Positions 29,550-40,373 of a stretch of DNA of 64,000 nt are shown piece after piece; position 1 is the stretch's first letter, and each line of letters begins with the position of its first letter. The stretch is from positions 124,001 to 188,000 of the forward strand of contig JAMXDE010000046.1 of assembly GCA_026770025.1 (NCBI GenBank), given 5' to 3'. The stretch comes from Craspedostauros australis (Eukaryota > Bacillariophyta > Bacillariophyceae > Mastogloiales > Achnanthaceae). Made by a program: the position numbers and the translations under genes. Under the pieces are notes generated by a model. The model was not told the DNA's origin, did not search any database, and saw nothing but the letters and a program-made list of their open reading frames with translations.

Positions 29550-30851
29550 CTATCTGGAGCCTCCCGTCGAAGCCGCGTCATCTTCACCGACGTTATTGAG
29601 CACGCCTTCGTATTGACGCAGCAAATCAGCGTCATTCTTGATTGCGTTCAGCATGTTCTTGTTGGCATCCTCGAACATCTTTATCATGACACTGTCGGAG
29701 GCTGTGTGACCATGGGATTTGACATCATCGGCAAGCTTCTGCATGGATGCGGAGACTTCCGCGCGGCCTTTCAAGATCTTCTCGACGCTGTTCGACAGCT
29801 TCTCGTTTGCCTCGTCGCGCCTGCGCTTCTTCGCCCGTGTGCTGGAACGGTACGATCCATGGAGGTTGTCGCGTAGCGATTGACTGACCTTTTCTGTGGT
29901 TTCAAATTGCAGTGTGGCAGTATTGCATGCCAGCATATGCCACGGTATGTCGGGCACGATGGAGGTGGAGGAGTAGATGCAAATGCAATGTTGGTGGCAT
30001 TGCAAGAACGAGCAGAGTAGAACAGAGCAGAATAGTCTTGTTTTGAGTGTGAGTGGCCGCAAGTTTGTTTGACACGAGCAAAATCAAGGCACATTGTGTC
30101 CACAGCTCGCGTTTCATAATCGTTGACGTGCACATGACTTCTTGTTTCACGTACCTCTCGCAAAGTTGTCAGTGACGTTGACCCAATCCCCGTTGCGTTC
30201 CTTCTTCACGAAGCTACCGCTGTTGCTGCCATCCTTCCGGATCTTCTCCACAATGTTCGACACGATCACCGACTTCTCGAGCTTGGTGACGGCCTTGGCA
30301 TAGGCCGGTGTGGATGCAGCGATGAGAGATCTGTAACGGCGGTTGCCATCGTGGTCCCACCAGCTCTTGCCGCGTGCACAAACGACGTCATTGCGTCTTG
30401 GTTGGAAACCAGCTGGTAGGTGGATGGTCTTGTCAATATTGTGATCGTACGTCATTGGGCTTTCCATATTGTCCACGTTGTCCATGTAGTCCATGTTTCG
30501 CGTGTTGCCCGTGTTGATGTTAACATGAGCATCGGCATTGGTGGTTGCAACCGGCGTACTGGAAAAGGCTTGCTGCCCCTCCTGCTGCAAGTGCCACGAG
30601 GCCTGCGACGCAATCTGAGATAGTGGGATTGGCTCAAAACTGCCTTGCTGTTGAATTGATTGCTGCTGCTGCTGTTGCGGGTCCGAGTGCTGCAGCGAAT
30701 GAAACGGCTGACGTTGGTTCTGATGCTGCTGGAGCTTCTGCATATTCTGAATGTGCTGCAGTTGCCGTCTGAGGGTCTCGGCATCTGGCACGCCCGTTGG
30801 CTGGTTGATGTGGTTGGAAGGTTTCATAGTGTCGAATGCTGATACTGCCAT
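29550..30851 (-). CDS. DUF6824-domain protein, two exons
   Basis: Exon 1 is 30851-30155 and exon 2 is 29893-29550, giving 346 residues. The 261-nt intron has donor GAGAG|GTACGT and acceptor ACCACAG|AAAAGG. The join restores the domain's end, NFAREKVSQSLRDNL, which is the expected continuation in this family. The first ~140 residues are Gln/Asn-rich with poly-Gln runs, as in many transcriptional regulators. The DUF6824 domain spans about 152-245 (RRNDVVCARGKSWWDHDGN, YRSLIAASTPAYAKA, NIVEKIRKDG, SGSFVKKE, GDWVNV). After it come a basic patch (SSTRAKKRRRDEANEK), likely nuclear-localising, and a helical C-terminus. A nuclear regulatory role is inferred from this composition. The domain is a paralog of that in the CRAL-TRIO fusion at 15.6-17.6 kb. 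Confidence 0.8.
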
Positions 30852-32086
30852 TTTGTTTTCTCTCGCTCAAGTATCGCTTGTCGTTTCGTCTGTCGACTTG
30901 AGTTCGTATTGTCTCTTTCGATTGCACTTCCGGTTGCGTCAGCGGCTGATGCTATTCTATGTACGTGTGGTTTCCGTTTGCTTTGAGTTTGTGTTCGAGT
31001 GTTGCTTGAGTTGCCTGAGTTGCTTGCTTGTGTTTCGATTTTGTGGTTGGGCGATTTGTGAGTACCAAGCAGAGTCCTCTGTTGTCGGATTTGTGAGAGG
31101 CAAGAGACTTCGGAGAATCGGTGGTCCATTGCTTCCATGAACGATGGTCGTGCTACGACATGTTGTGTCTTTGTGACGTCTTTTCTTCGTCGCGATTCCT
31201 CTGTTTAGGGACTCAGAGACACGGTGGTATCGACCACGACCTTCCCCGTCATCGTGATGATTCGTGAATTTAGGGATATCAACAATGGTGCATGTTCTAT
31301 CGACAATAAGTAAATAGGAAATGTTATAGCCCCAATACGGTATTTGCTTGTTTCGTTAAGTGTTGACCTTAATACCAACGTCGTGCGCGACCTTCGAGAC
31401 AACTGGCAAGTCCACAATTTTAACGAAAAAAGCGTTGGTGTTTGCAGTGACGAACGCAGGATGCACGAGCAAACAGAAAGTCATCGTGTTTCGTCACGCT
31501 ACGATCTGTTCGTTCGCCAACGTCGGTCCCCGGATTGCTCGTCTGCGAACGTCAGCGAAAACACGTACACATGCCTGGTATGAACAAGTGGAGGAGTCGA
31601 AGCAAATCAGCACGGTCGCGACCAATCTCCACCCAGAGAGGGCAATCCCAACAGGAACCTCGCCGCTCACGGTTTTGCCCCTCCCCTTACCAGTCTGCAA
31701 CATCGCTCTTTGAAGTTGTGAATGTGTCGACTGGTGTCCTTGACTACTCGTGCGTACACGTCTGTTGTCCCATGTTCAGCTCAACTCTGTCCTGTTTGAT
31801 TGCTATCGCGCTCGCAGCCGAGGCTGCGGAAAGGAGACACCATTCCATCTTCTCCCATTCTTCGTTGTGACCATTTGCTTCGTGTACTCGTACAAGTGCA
31901 GTGTTGTGTATCTAGCATTCATCATGCGACATCGCTATTCAACTTCGCAGCCGACGCTGTCCTTTTTCCGCTCGTGTGATGCACTTCCACGGCGGCCATC
32001 CTCATTCATCGGATCAGGCACAGCCAACCTCTCACTACCATACTCCTACAATCATCAACAGTCCTCTCCCCGCGCAGAGCTCGCAT
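30852..32086. other. Intergenic region
   Basis: The 1.2 kb between the DUF6824 gene start and the end of the triple glycosyltransferase gene contain a TTGCTTGAGTTGCCTGAGTTGC-like strand-biased stretch near 31000-31030. Frames of 70-170 codons on both strands show no recognisable domain. I see no RNA gene. Confidence 0.4.
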
Positions 32087-35000
32087 TCAATGATGCAGCG
32101 AGTACGACTGCAACAAGAGTGATGCCTCTTCGACCCCGCGGCTCTCCACAAAGCTCTTCAACCAGCTATCCATCCAACCATCATCCTTACCAACGTGAAC
32201 CTTGGACTTGGCATCGTATATCTGCACGCAGCAAAACATCAGAGGGAATATGAAAAGCAGATGCGCGTCGGCAGGCGGCGAGCGAATACGTGAGCACGAA
32301 TCTGCTGTCACACGAAACCAACCGGCTTCACTCTGCGCATCGCCGCCTTGGCTGGGGCCGCAATACGCACAATCGCAACGGCGGACACCGCCGACGCGGA
32401 GAACGATGCGGTCGTTTGCCCCAGATAATCTTCGTGTTGCGGTGCATGCACCACAACCAATCAACGAACTAATCCAACATCCGCTCCACTCACCTTGCGA
32501 TTGCGCCGCAGATCGTCCCGGCCGCTGAAACGTTCGTACGTTCCCAAATAGTGATTGACCGAAAAGGGGAACCTATCCGTCCGTTCCATGTCCAGCTGGC
32601 CCTGCGTTCGACACAGCGCCATGCTCGGTCGATGGATGCTGAAGACACGGCTGTCTGTGAACATCTTGTCATCATCAGGGATCTGCGAAATGTCCATGAT
32701 CACCTTGGGCTGCTTGTTGAGTGATTCGTCATCGTAGCTTGTGTGGTACTTCCACCGCAGCGTTTCGAACCGCTTCTTGTCAAAGATTTTGAAGATGTCG
32801 TCATTGTCAATGTCGTTGTGGCCGCCGCTGCCCCCATGTCCATGAGCATTCTCATCCGACCCATCTGCATCCATTTCCATTTCTGTTCTCGCTCTTGCGC
32901 CCGCATCTTCCACAGAACCAAACAGCACCCGCGGCAGGGACACACACGGATAGTTCATATCCGCGGGAGATGTCATCGTCAGCTGATTCAACAGATCCAG
33001 AATGACGCCAGGTCCGGCTTGTTTTGGAATGGGCAAGTTCGACTCGCCTAAATACCCCAATTTACGTGCGACTGGGTTGATCGTGAGGTACTCATCTGTG
33101 TCGATGTGGATCATCCAAGTTCTTTGTTGATTTCTCAATGCTTTGGTGCATTCCGTGACGAATGTGCTTTGCCTGGGTTGCATAGAAGAGAGGGGGAGAC
33201 GAGGTGAGGTGAGGGGGATGACGTCATCGATTGGAGTACGCGTCCTCGCATAGCGTCCACTCTCAGATGAAAACGAGCACAGAGCCCTCGTATGTACTCG
33301 CACAGCGCACCATGTGCACATGTACATGGTTTCCCATTACAACCATAGTCTCCGCACAAGCAGTTCCGCCACGACCATCATCATTATCTCCGCTCACCTG
33401 AATCGATGCCTGTTGATTTCGCGGACGAAGTGCTCCACGAGCGTCGTGTTTTCGACGTCGCCAATCCATCGGTCCTTGTTCTTCTTAATCTTCGCAAGAC
33501 GGGGGATCAAGTGTTCGTTGTTTGGCTCAAAGAAGAAGTCCGGCATGAACCTATGATCGTCCCACTCTTCAATCGTCATCCCGATGTTTTTCCACTTTTG
33601 AAGTAGCTCAGTCGGTTGGGTCTTGCTATTCGTATCCACGGCGACGATCAAGTGCCTCAAGCCAACAACATGGTAGTGGTACGCGATCCATTCGTCAAGG
33701 ATATCGTTGTCATCCTTCACCAAGGAACACGCAGACAGAACCTCTTCCTTCGGACGTCCCGCTGGTGCAGACTTGGAGTGCGCCACATTGCGCAGGTCTC
33801 CGGTTTGAACCCATTGCTCGTGTTGGTGCCGCCTCTGCTGCTGATGGTAACTAATTGCTGATGGAGGTGGCATTAAACTACTGGCATCCTCCTGGCTGAT
33901 GCTCCCACGGAAGCCATCCAACCATCCATCAATCCACCGTATGGGAGTCTCCGATCTTGGTTCATACTTGATCTGTGCGTGGTATATGCGTGCATGCGTA
34001 GAATGTATGGAATGTGGGACGTTTGGCATGGATAGGTGGAGGACAAAGATTGCATTTGTGTGGCGCGGGTCGGCGATGCAAGCAAAAAAAGGGATCAGAA
34101 AATGGAGTCGGCGCACTGTAAATCACGCACTCTGCTGCGCAGACAGTCAGCAGATCATGCGAACGGCCGATATCACGCCAGTGCAGTGCCGATGCCAACA
34201 CTTACCTCTTGTTGGCCGGATACTTCTGTCGCTCTGTCCATGTCGCGAAGATCTCCAACGAAATGATCAACGACGATCAAGTACTTGTGCTTTTCCTCCA
34301 CATCGATTGACTGTGGGTTCTTGCACGTCGCTATGGCATCCAACACGGTCATGTTCTTCAAATCTCCAAGCGCCGACATGTCAAGAAGGAGCAGGGGCTT
34401 CATTCCTCGACCATGTGCTGGCCGAATGGACAAGTACTGTTTGAAAGAGAGCATGTAATGCACGTCCCCGGATGCATCGTCATCCGCATATCCGTACGGA
34501 ATCTGAGGCATCGAAATGCATGGATAGTTCAAACCCTTCGGGAACGTGGAAGCGGCCGGTCGCAAGAACTCAAAGAGGAATCTTGGATTAGCTGGCTTCA
34601 CCTCATCGAGCGACATTTTCCTCCACGCATCTTGATGCTTTAGCAACGGATGCAAGTTGATGAATTGATCCACTTCTAGCATTGATACCCACGATTTGGA
34701 ATGGTGAGTGCGAGAGTGCTGTATCCACGCTGCGAAGACTCGACGCCTCCTTTTTGATGCGGCGTCGTCTTCTCTTGCAACGCCCACAACTCTCTTGATT
34801 TCAAAGCTGTCAATGATCTCGTCGTCCGTGAAGGGCACGTCCCCATCTGACCACACGTCAACTTGGATGTATCGTCTCCATTTCGCGAAAAGCACTTCGA
34901 GGTCCTCCTGCGACAGAGTATTGGGACGCATCGATACGACGAGCGACGTCAGCTTCATGGAATGGTAATGCCATGCAACCCATTCTGCCACCTGTTCGAT

Positions 35001-37331
35001 TGTATCGCCTTCGTTCAAAAGCAGGCAGAGTGAAAGCTCACCGGCTGTTGGCGCAGTCATGACACTGCTTGGAACAGCGCCACCATGCTCTGCAATGGCT
35101 CTCGCAACTTGTGCTCTTGGTTGCAGATGAGACGCATCCCCAATGCTCTGTTGCGGCTGCTGTTGGTGCTTCTGCCGCTCTTCTTTGCCATCAATTGTGT
35201 ATGTGCTCATCAGCTGCATGGCTGTCTCCAGACCATGATCGTTCACAAAGTGCGGAAGCCAAGTTTCTATGAATTTGTCGTCACGGCCTTCCTTCACCAA
35301 TGCCTTGGCATTGTACGTCTAGAGAGTTGGTGAAATGTGATGGATGATTTTGATATGGTTGTTGAGATTGGAGAAGAGACAAATGGAGACGCCGCGTGAG
35401 CTTCACACTCCACGCACTCTACTGGGACAGGAATCCTCGAAAACAACCGGCCCGTCGCAACATGTCTGAGAGTAGATCCCCATCATTCACGGACGCCGCG
35501 CCATGCCTCATCAACTTACCTCGATGCTGCGTCGTGGATCATCGCGCGCCTGATACCGCTGCAACGAACCGATGTAATGATGCACCAGCAACGGGTACTT
35601 GCGGCCAACGTAGATGTTCATCTGCGTGCCCTTGCGACACAGCCGGATGTTGGGCCTGTGGATGGAGAAGACGCGACCAGGTGTCTTGTGGGAGGAAGTT
35701 TCCGACAGAAGCTCGTGGGGGAATCCGGAGACATCCATGATGACCTTCGGCAGCTTGTTGAGCTTGGCATTCTGATAGTCGGCATGGTACTTCCAACGCA
35801 GCGTTTCGAAGCGCTCGCGATCGAAGTACCGGTAGAGATCGTTCGCGGCGTAATTGGTGTCCTCGACGGAACCGAAGAACAAGCGCGGCAACGAGATGCA
35901 GGGCCAATTGACGACCTTGGCATTGAGTCGCACCAGCCGTTCCAAGAATAGGAGAACGGAGCCACTGGTGAGCTGCGTCGGCACAGTGACATTGCCGGCG
36001 ATCCCGTCGCTGCGCAAGGTGGGATTGATCGTGACGTATTCGTCGGTGTCGATGTGCACCATCCAGGTGAGGTTGGCATCCTGCAGATGCTTGGTGCACG
36101 TGGTCAGGAAGCGGCTCTGCCGATACCGGTGGTTGTTGATGCGGAAGTAGTCATCTCGCAAATGCTCGTCGAGATCGTTGACATCGATCAGTGGATTCTT
36201 TCTCGAAGATGCCGCTGCTCCTGGATTCCACCTCGATGCATTTTTGTCTTCGTACTTGATCTGGTTTGAATGGAAACGCCGGAATGATCGCGTGGATAGG
36301 GGGAGAAAGAATGAGTTATGAGTTGCAGATGCATCCGCTTGGAACACTTGACAACAAATCTCAGGAGAGTAGAGTAGAGTAGAGTGCAGTAGGGTAGGGT
36401 AGGATGGACGCAACACAAGCAACGGCAACAATCGCATTGGCAACAATCGTAATGGCAACAACTCCCTCGCAGTGACGCAGGTAGTGCTCACCATCCGCGG
36501 AACTTCTTCGAACCGTCCTTCGAGAAAGAAGTCCGGCATGAAGTCCTGATCGGACCAAGTCGTGACATTCAAACCAACCCGCCGCCATTGATCGAAGATC
36601 CGGTTGGGCGATGTCTTGCTGGACGGATCGATGGCAACCACGAGATGGCGCATCTTCAAGGTGTGCCAATGGTACGCCAACCACTCCGGCAGAAGGTCGT
36701 TGTCATCCTTGAGCAGGAGGCAGATGGAGAAGGTGGCCGTGGGCGATTCACGGTTCGGCTGATGCGCTGGCATGTCTTGGTGTTTTGTCTGTGAAGATGG
36801 AGATCGTTGGACTGTAGGATGTTGCGGCCTGCTTTGCACATTGGCATCAGCCTCGTCCTGAGCGTTGGCGTTATCCTGGCCATGCTCACTCGCATGCTCG
36901 TGCGTCTGCGTCTGGATGGAACCACCATCGTGACCGTGCGCCACAAAGTCCTCCAACATGCGCTCCTTGGCGCTCGTCGCTGAACCCACATTGCGTCTGC
37001 TGGAGGAGAACGGCAGCGAAGATCTCGTGATGAAGGCATTCCGGCTGCGCATGGATGACTGCTGTGCCTCATTCGTGCTGCTGCGATTGGTTGCCACAAC
37101 GATCGTGGTGACGAAGACGAAGAGGATCACATTGATGGCGCTGACGACGACGAAGATGATGCACCATCTGCGCTGATTGTGGGTGCCGTTCTTCGCGCCA
37201 TTGCTGAGGTTGGTATCATGAGACTGCAATGGCTGATTGTTGTTGTTGTTGGTGCTGTTGCTGCTGCTCTGACTGCGCGAGTGACCGTTCAAAGGGTTGC
37301 GCTGCGTGTTCCTCCGCATCATCGGCGCCAT
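32087..37331 (-). CDS. Three-domain GT92-like glycosyltransferase fusion, six exons
   Basis: Exons: 37331-36492, 36260-35520, 35318-34206, 33972-33398, 33172-32494 and 32221-32087, all with GT-AG introns, giving 1,360 residues. The N-terminus has a cytosolic segment and signal anchor (CIIFVVVSAINVILFVFVTT). Domain 1 (about 210-560) has CLLLKDDNDLLPEWLAYHWH, NNHRYRQSRF and HIDTDEY (DxD at 351-353). Domain 2 (about 620-930) has CLLLNEGDTIEQVAEWVAWH, but EVD (742-744) replaces DxD. Domain 3 (about 975-1360) has CSLVKDDNDILDEWIAYHYH and HIDTDEY. Exons 3 and 4 each encode the end of one domain and the start of the next, with no stop or new anchor between, which argues for one polypeptide over three tandem genes. 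The exon 5/6 intron and those ending domains 1 and 2 fall at the same domain position, all phase 0. Substrates are unknown. Confidence 0.75.
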
Positions 37332-37934
37332 GGCATGATGGGTCGGCTGAACCCCTCCAGAGTATGTATGGCAATACTCGTCGTATAATGCTGCTCCGCG
37401 GTCCTTCCCTTCCTTTCCTTTCTTGGTTGCTGTTTGCGTCTCTCGACAATGTGGTTGCTCTGTGCTGAGCAGACGTGTGTCTCCAAGATACTCGTACGAC
37501 TATGAGTGGCTCATGGTAATGGTCATGTTCATGCTCATCCCAATACGACCCACTCTGGCCAGCCACAACGCAACACAAGAAGTTTCTGGCGCGAACTCCA
37601 AATAACAACAGCACAACAACACCACAACATGAGAAACGAAGTCTTCAACGACGAAGCTAGAGAGAGCGAAATAAGTGGTTGAACACGACTGCAGCAGAGC
37701 ACTCAAGTCGCCATCTCATTTTCGGCTGTGACGCGCCGTGGTCAGTGACCTTGAGCGCATGGTACGTAGAGTATGTAGGTGCCACTCGCACAAACATACG
37801 CACACGCAGAGAAACCAACCACCAGGTGCGATGCATGTTGTACAATATAATAGCTCGTGCTAATACTCCACTTGTTCGATCGTGGCAACAACCGATGAGC
37901 TCGAAGCTGACGATGCCTTGTTCGCCGTCGTCCA
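37332..37934. other. Intergenic region
   Basis: The 603 bp hold the 5' flank of the triple glycosyltransferase gene and the 3' flank of the MscS gene. No gene or clear element is seen. Confidence 0.4.
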
Positions 37935-39668
37935 TCAGAACTTCACGCCGTTCTTCTGAGTCGCATCCATGATGGCCTTCAGCACCGTTTCTCGCAAATC
38001 CCAGTACCCGCTCCCGCTCGGCCGATGCCGGAAGTGCGCATCCACCACGATCTCGATCGACGCTCCCTTGTACTCGCTCCAGCGCACGCGAAGCGGACGG
38101 ATGCGCTTGTTGTCGATCAGCACCTTTCCAGTGCGCTCTCGGACGTTGTTCCGGATATCTTCCAGCAGCGCCTCGATCTTCGCATTGTCCAACCCGTCTT
38201 GCTTCACCACGATGCTCTGCTTCACTTGGCACAATCTCGTCCGCGAGATGTTGGATATGCGGTTGGTGGCGATTTGGGAGTTGGGAATGCGCACGATCGT
38301 CTCATCCTCACGTCGGATGTGGGTGCGCAGCAGGCCCATCTTGTGCACGACACCCTGCGTGCCATCGTGCAGCACCAGCTCGTCGCCTTCGTCAAACAAC
38401 TTCGATGCCTCGATGGCGAGACTTGCGAGCATCTGGCTGGCGAGGTCGCGGGATGCCCATGAGAAGACCAGCGTGCCCACTCCGCTCAGACCGTACAGCG
38501 ATCTCAACGCCAGTCCCATGCTGCATGGAAGGAAGTCCACGATCACCGCGACGGCGGCGCCGTAGATGAAGACATCGATGATCATGTTCACCAGGCGTTT
38601 GGAGTATCCCAGCTGTTCCACCTGGGTCTCATCGAACGCCTCCGCACTTCCACTTCGCTTGGCCTGCCTCGATAGTGCAGAGGTTTGATTGTTGAGAAAC
38701 GTACGCATGGTCCTGATAGATGCTCGTATTGCCTTTTCATCGCTCGCTGCTTCCTGGCTTGATTCATTGATGATGACGTTCCACTTGGCAACGGACAGAT
38801 TCCTCGCGAACCAAAGCGACACCACGATGGCTGCCGTCCACTGCTCGATCGGGTACTTGGAAAAGAAGTCAAAGCCGAGCAACTTGACGTCAAGAAGCAC
38901 AAGATCGAGGATGTAGAGGAAGGCTTGGAGACGGCCAAGCTTGCTAAAGAAGATCGCACACCTGTGCGACTTGCTGGCTTGAAAGAGAGCCTCCATTTCT
39001 GCCTTCGTGTCAACAGCATCACGATCTTGCGCCGTGGCTGTTGCGCTAGGACTGTCACCCGCCGTGGTCCTTTTCGCCAGTCTTCTGCGAATGATCTGTC
39101 GCCATCGCATGCGCTGGCAGAACACCCACCTGGCGATGTGGACGGGTAGGAACATCCATGCGGCGATCAGCACGCATTCTATCACATGCACCGAGGCGAT
39201 CACTTGCTTTGCCACGGCGTAGAGGTTGGCGGGAGACAGGAAGAGCTTTGTGATGATGGAGTGAAGCTTCCCACGCAACATGGTGCTGCTTCCTGTTGTC
39301 GCCGCTGCCATTGTGCCAGAATGGCTCATTGCGGAGAGCACAGATGAAGATCGGGAGGGTGGAGCAAGTGGGAGATTTCCGGGTGAGGCGCCATTCCGAT
39401 CGAAGGACTTGCACCTGCTACGGCTCACAGATCCACTCCAGTGTTGACTGAAGTGCCTGTGAGAGTCTCGAGGTGAACGCGATGGTGCATTCGGGATGGA
39501 GAATGAGAGCGCCGATACTGGGGCATACGAAGACCCGGAGGGATGAATCCACGATGGAGACGGCACCAAGGCCAGGATGCAAACGAAGGCCAGCGTGGTT
39601 GCCCATCTGGACGTTGCCGAGAGGAGAGGCCGTCGACCCATTGCACGAGTGCGGTTGGAAATCGGCAT
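37935..39668 (-). CDS. MscS-type mechanosensitive ion channel, probably organellar
   Basis: The product has 577 residues and a single exon. The N-terminus has a hydrophobic signal (WATTLAFVCILALVPSPSW, about 22-41) and then VSALSFSIPN and a Ser/Arg/His-rich stretch, which fits a secretory or bipartite plastid presequence. Transmembrane segments follow (VIECVLIAAWMFLPVHIARW; LQAFLYILDLVLLDVKLLGF; WTAAIVVSLWFARNL). Then comes the MscS pore helix region (MIIDVFIYGAAVAVIVDFL, GVGTLVFSWASRDLASQMLA) and the beta domain (FDEGDELVL, TQGVVHKMGLLRTHIR, IVRIPNSQIATNRISNISRT). These match the TM3, GxxQDxLxNxxAG-type and PN motifs of MscS. Such channels open on membrane tension and release solutes during hypo-osmotic stress; plant MSL2/3 do this in plastids. 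Plastid location here is inference. Confidence 0.85.
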   Translation of the reverse strand: MPISNRTRAMGRRPLLSATSRWATTLAFVCILALVPSPSWIHPSGSSYAPVSALSFSIPNAPSRSPRDSHRHFSQHWSGSVSRSRCKSFDRNGASPGNLPLAPPSRSSSVLSAMSHSGTMAAATTGSSTMLRGKLHSIITKLFLSPANLYAVAKQVIASVHVIECVLIAAWMFLPVHIARWVFCQRMRWRQIIRRRLAKRTTAGDSPSATATAQDRDAVDTKAEMEALFQASKSHRCAIFFSKLGRLQAFLYILDLVLLDVKLLGFDFFSKYPIEQWTAAIVVSLWFARNLSVAKWNVIINESSQEAASDEKAIRASIRTMRTFLNNQTSALSRQAKRSGSAEAFDETQVEQLGYSKRLVNMIIDVFIYGAAVAVIVDFLPCSMGLALRSLYGLSGVGTLVFSWASRDLASQMLASLAIEASKLFDEGDELVLHDGTQGVVHKMGLLRTHIRREDETIVRIPNSQIATNRISNISRTRLCQVKQSIVVKQDGLDNAKIEALLEDIRNNVRERTGKVLIDNKRIRPLRVRWSEYKGASIEIVVDAHFRHRPSGSGYWDLRETVLKAIMDATQKNGVKF

Positions 39669-40373
39669 TGTGGATACTCTGATTATGTGTGCAGCAATTG
39701 CAGCAATTACAACAGTGGCAGCCTCTACTTGTTTCCTTTACTTCTTTTCCCGCCAATCGAAGCTCTCAACAAGTCGGATGCCTCTCTTTCTTTGCCTTCT
39801 CTGGCTCGTACGAATAGTAGTATGCTTGATTGGTCATCATGGGACCTTGGGTGGCCAAGCATCCGGGGAAGGAACCAACAGAGAGGGGAAAGAGAGCGCC
39901 ACACGTAGATCGTGCACCTGCGTGGTCGCGGAGCAGGAAGACGACCAAAGTTGTGCGATCGAGATGAGAACCCAATTCTTTTGAGATTCTTGATGGCGTT
40001 CGTGATTGATCCATTGGGTCATGGATTGGGATGAGCGTTCGCATTGTAAATGACGAGCTCTGTTTTCTGTGTACGAGCTGAACGGAATTGAATGTTCGGT
40101 GAAACTGTGAAACGACGAACTCGATTTCTCCGTGTTTGTTGATGTTTCGCCTGTTTGAATCGAAAGAGTCCAGTGCCACCTTAGTATGGTACATGGAATA
40201 GAAGTTGTCTTCCAATGACTATTTCACTAGAGAATTGGAATGAATCATAAGCGAAAGCCAATCCGCTGCTCTAGTCGTCAGGTTCCAGTGTGAGGTGCCT
40301 CCGGCTGTGAGCTAATCCTAGTAGTACGGGTGAGTATGTGCCAAGCGATGCCATGCCCAGCTCCACTTACGAG
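39669..40373. other. Intergenic region
   Basis: The 705 bp between the MscS gene start and the ankyrin-BTB gene stop contain frames of 100-150 codons on both strands without recognisable features. Nothing else is seen. Confidence 0.4.

Noticed and set aside
32087-37331. Three separate tandem glycosyltransferase genes
   Set aside because: Each boundary falls inside an exon that encodes the end of one domain and the start of the next with no stop, and the later domains have no signal anchor. Transcript data could still overturn this.
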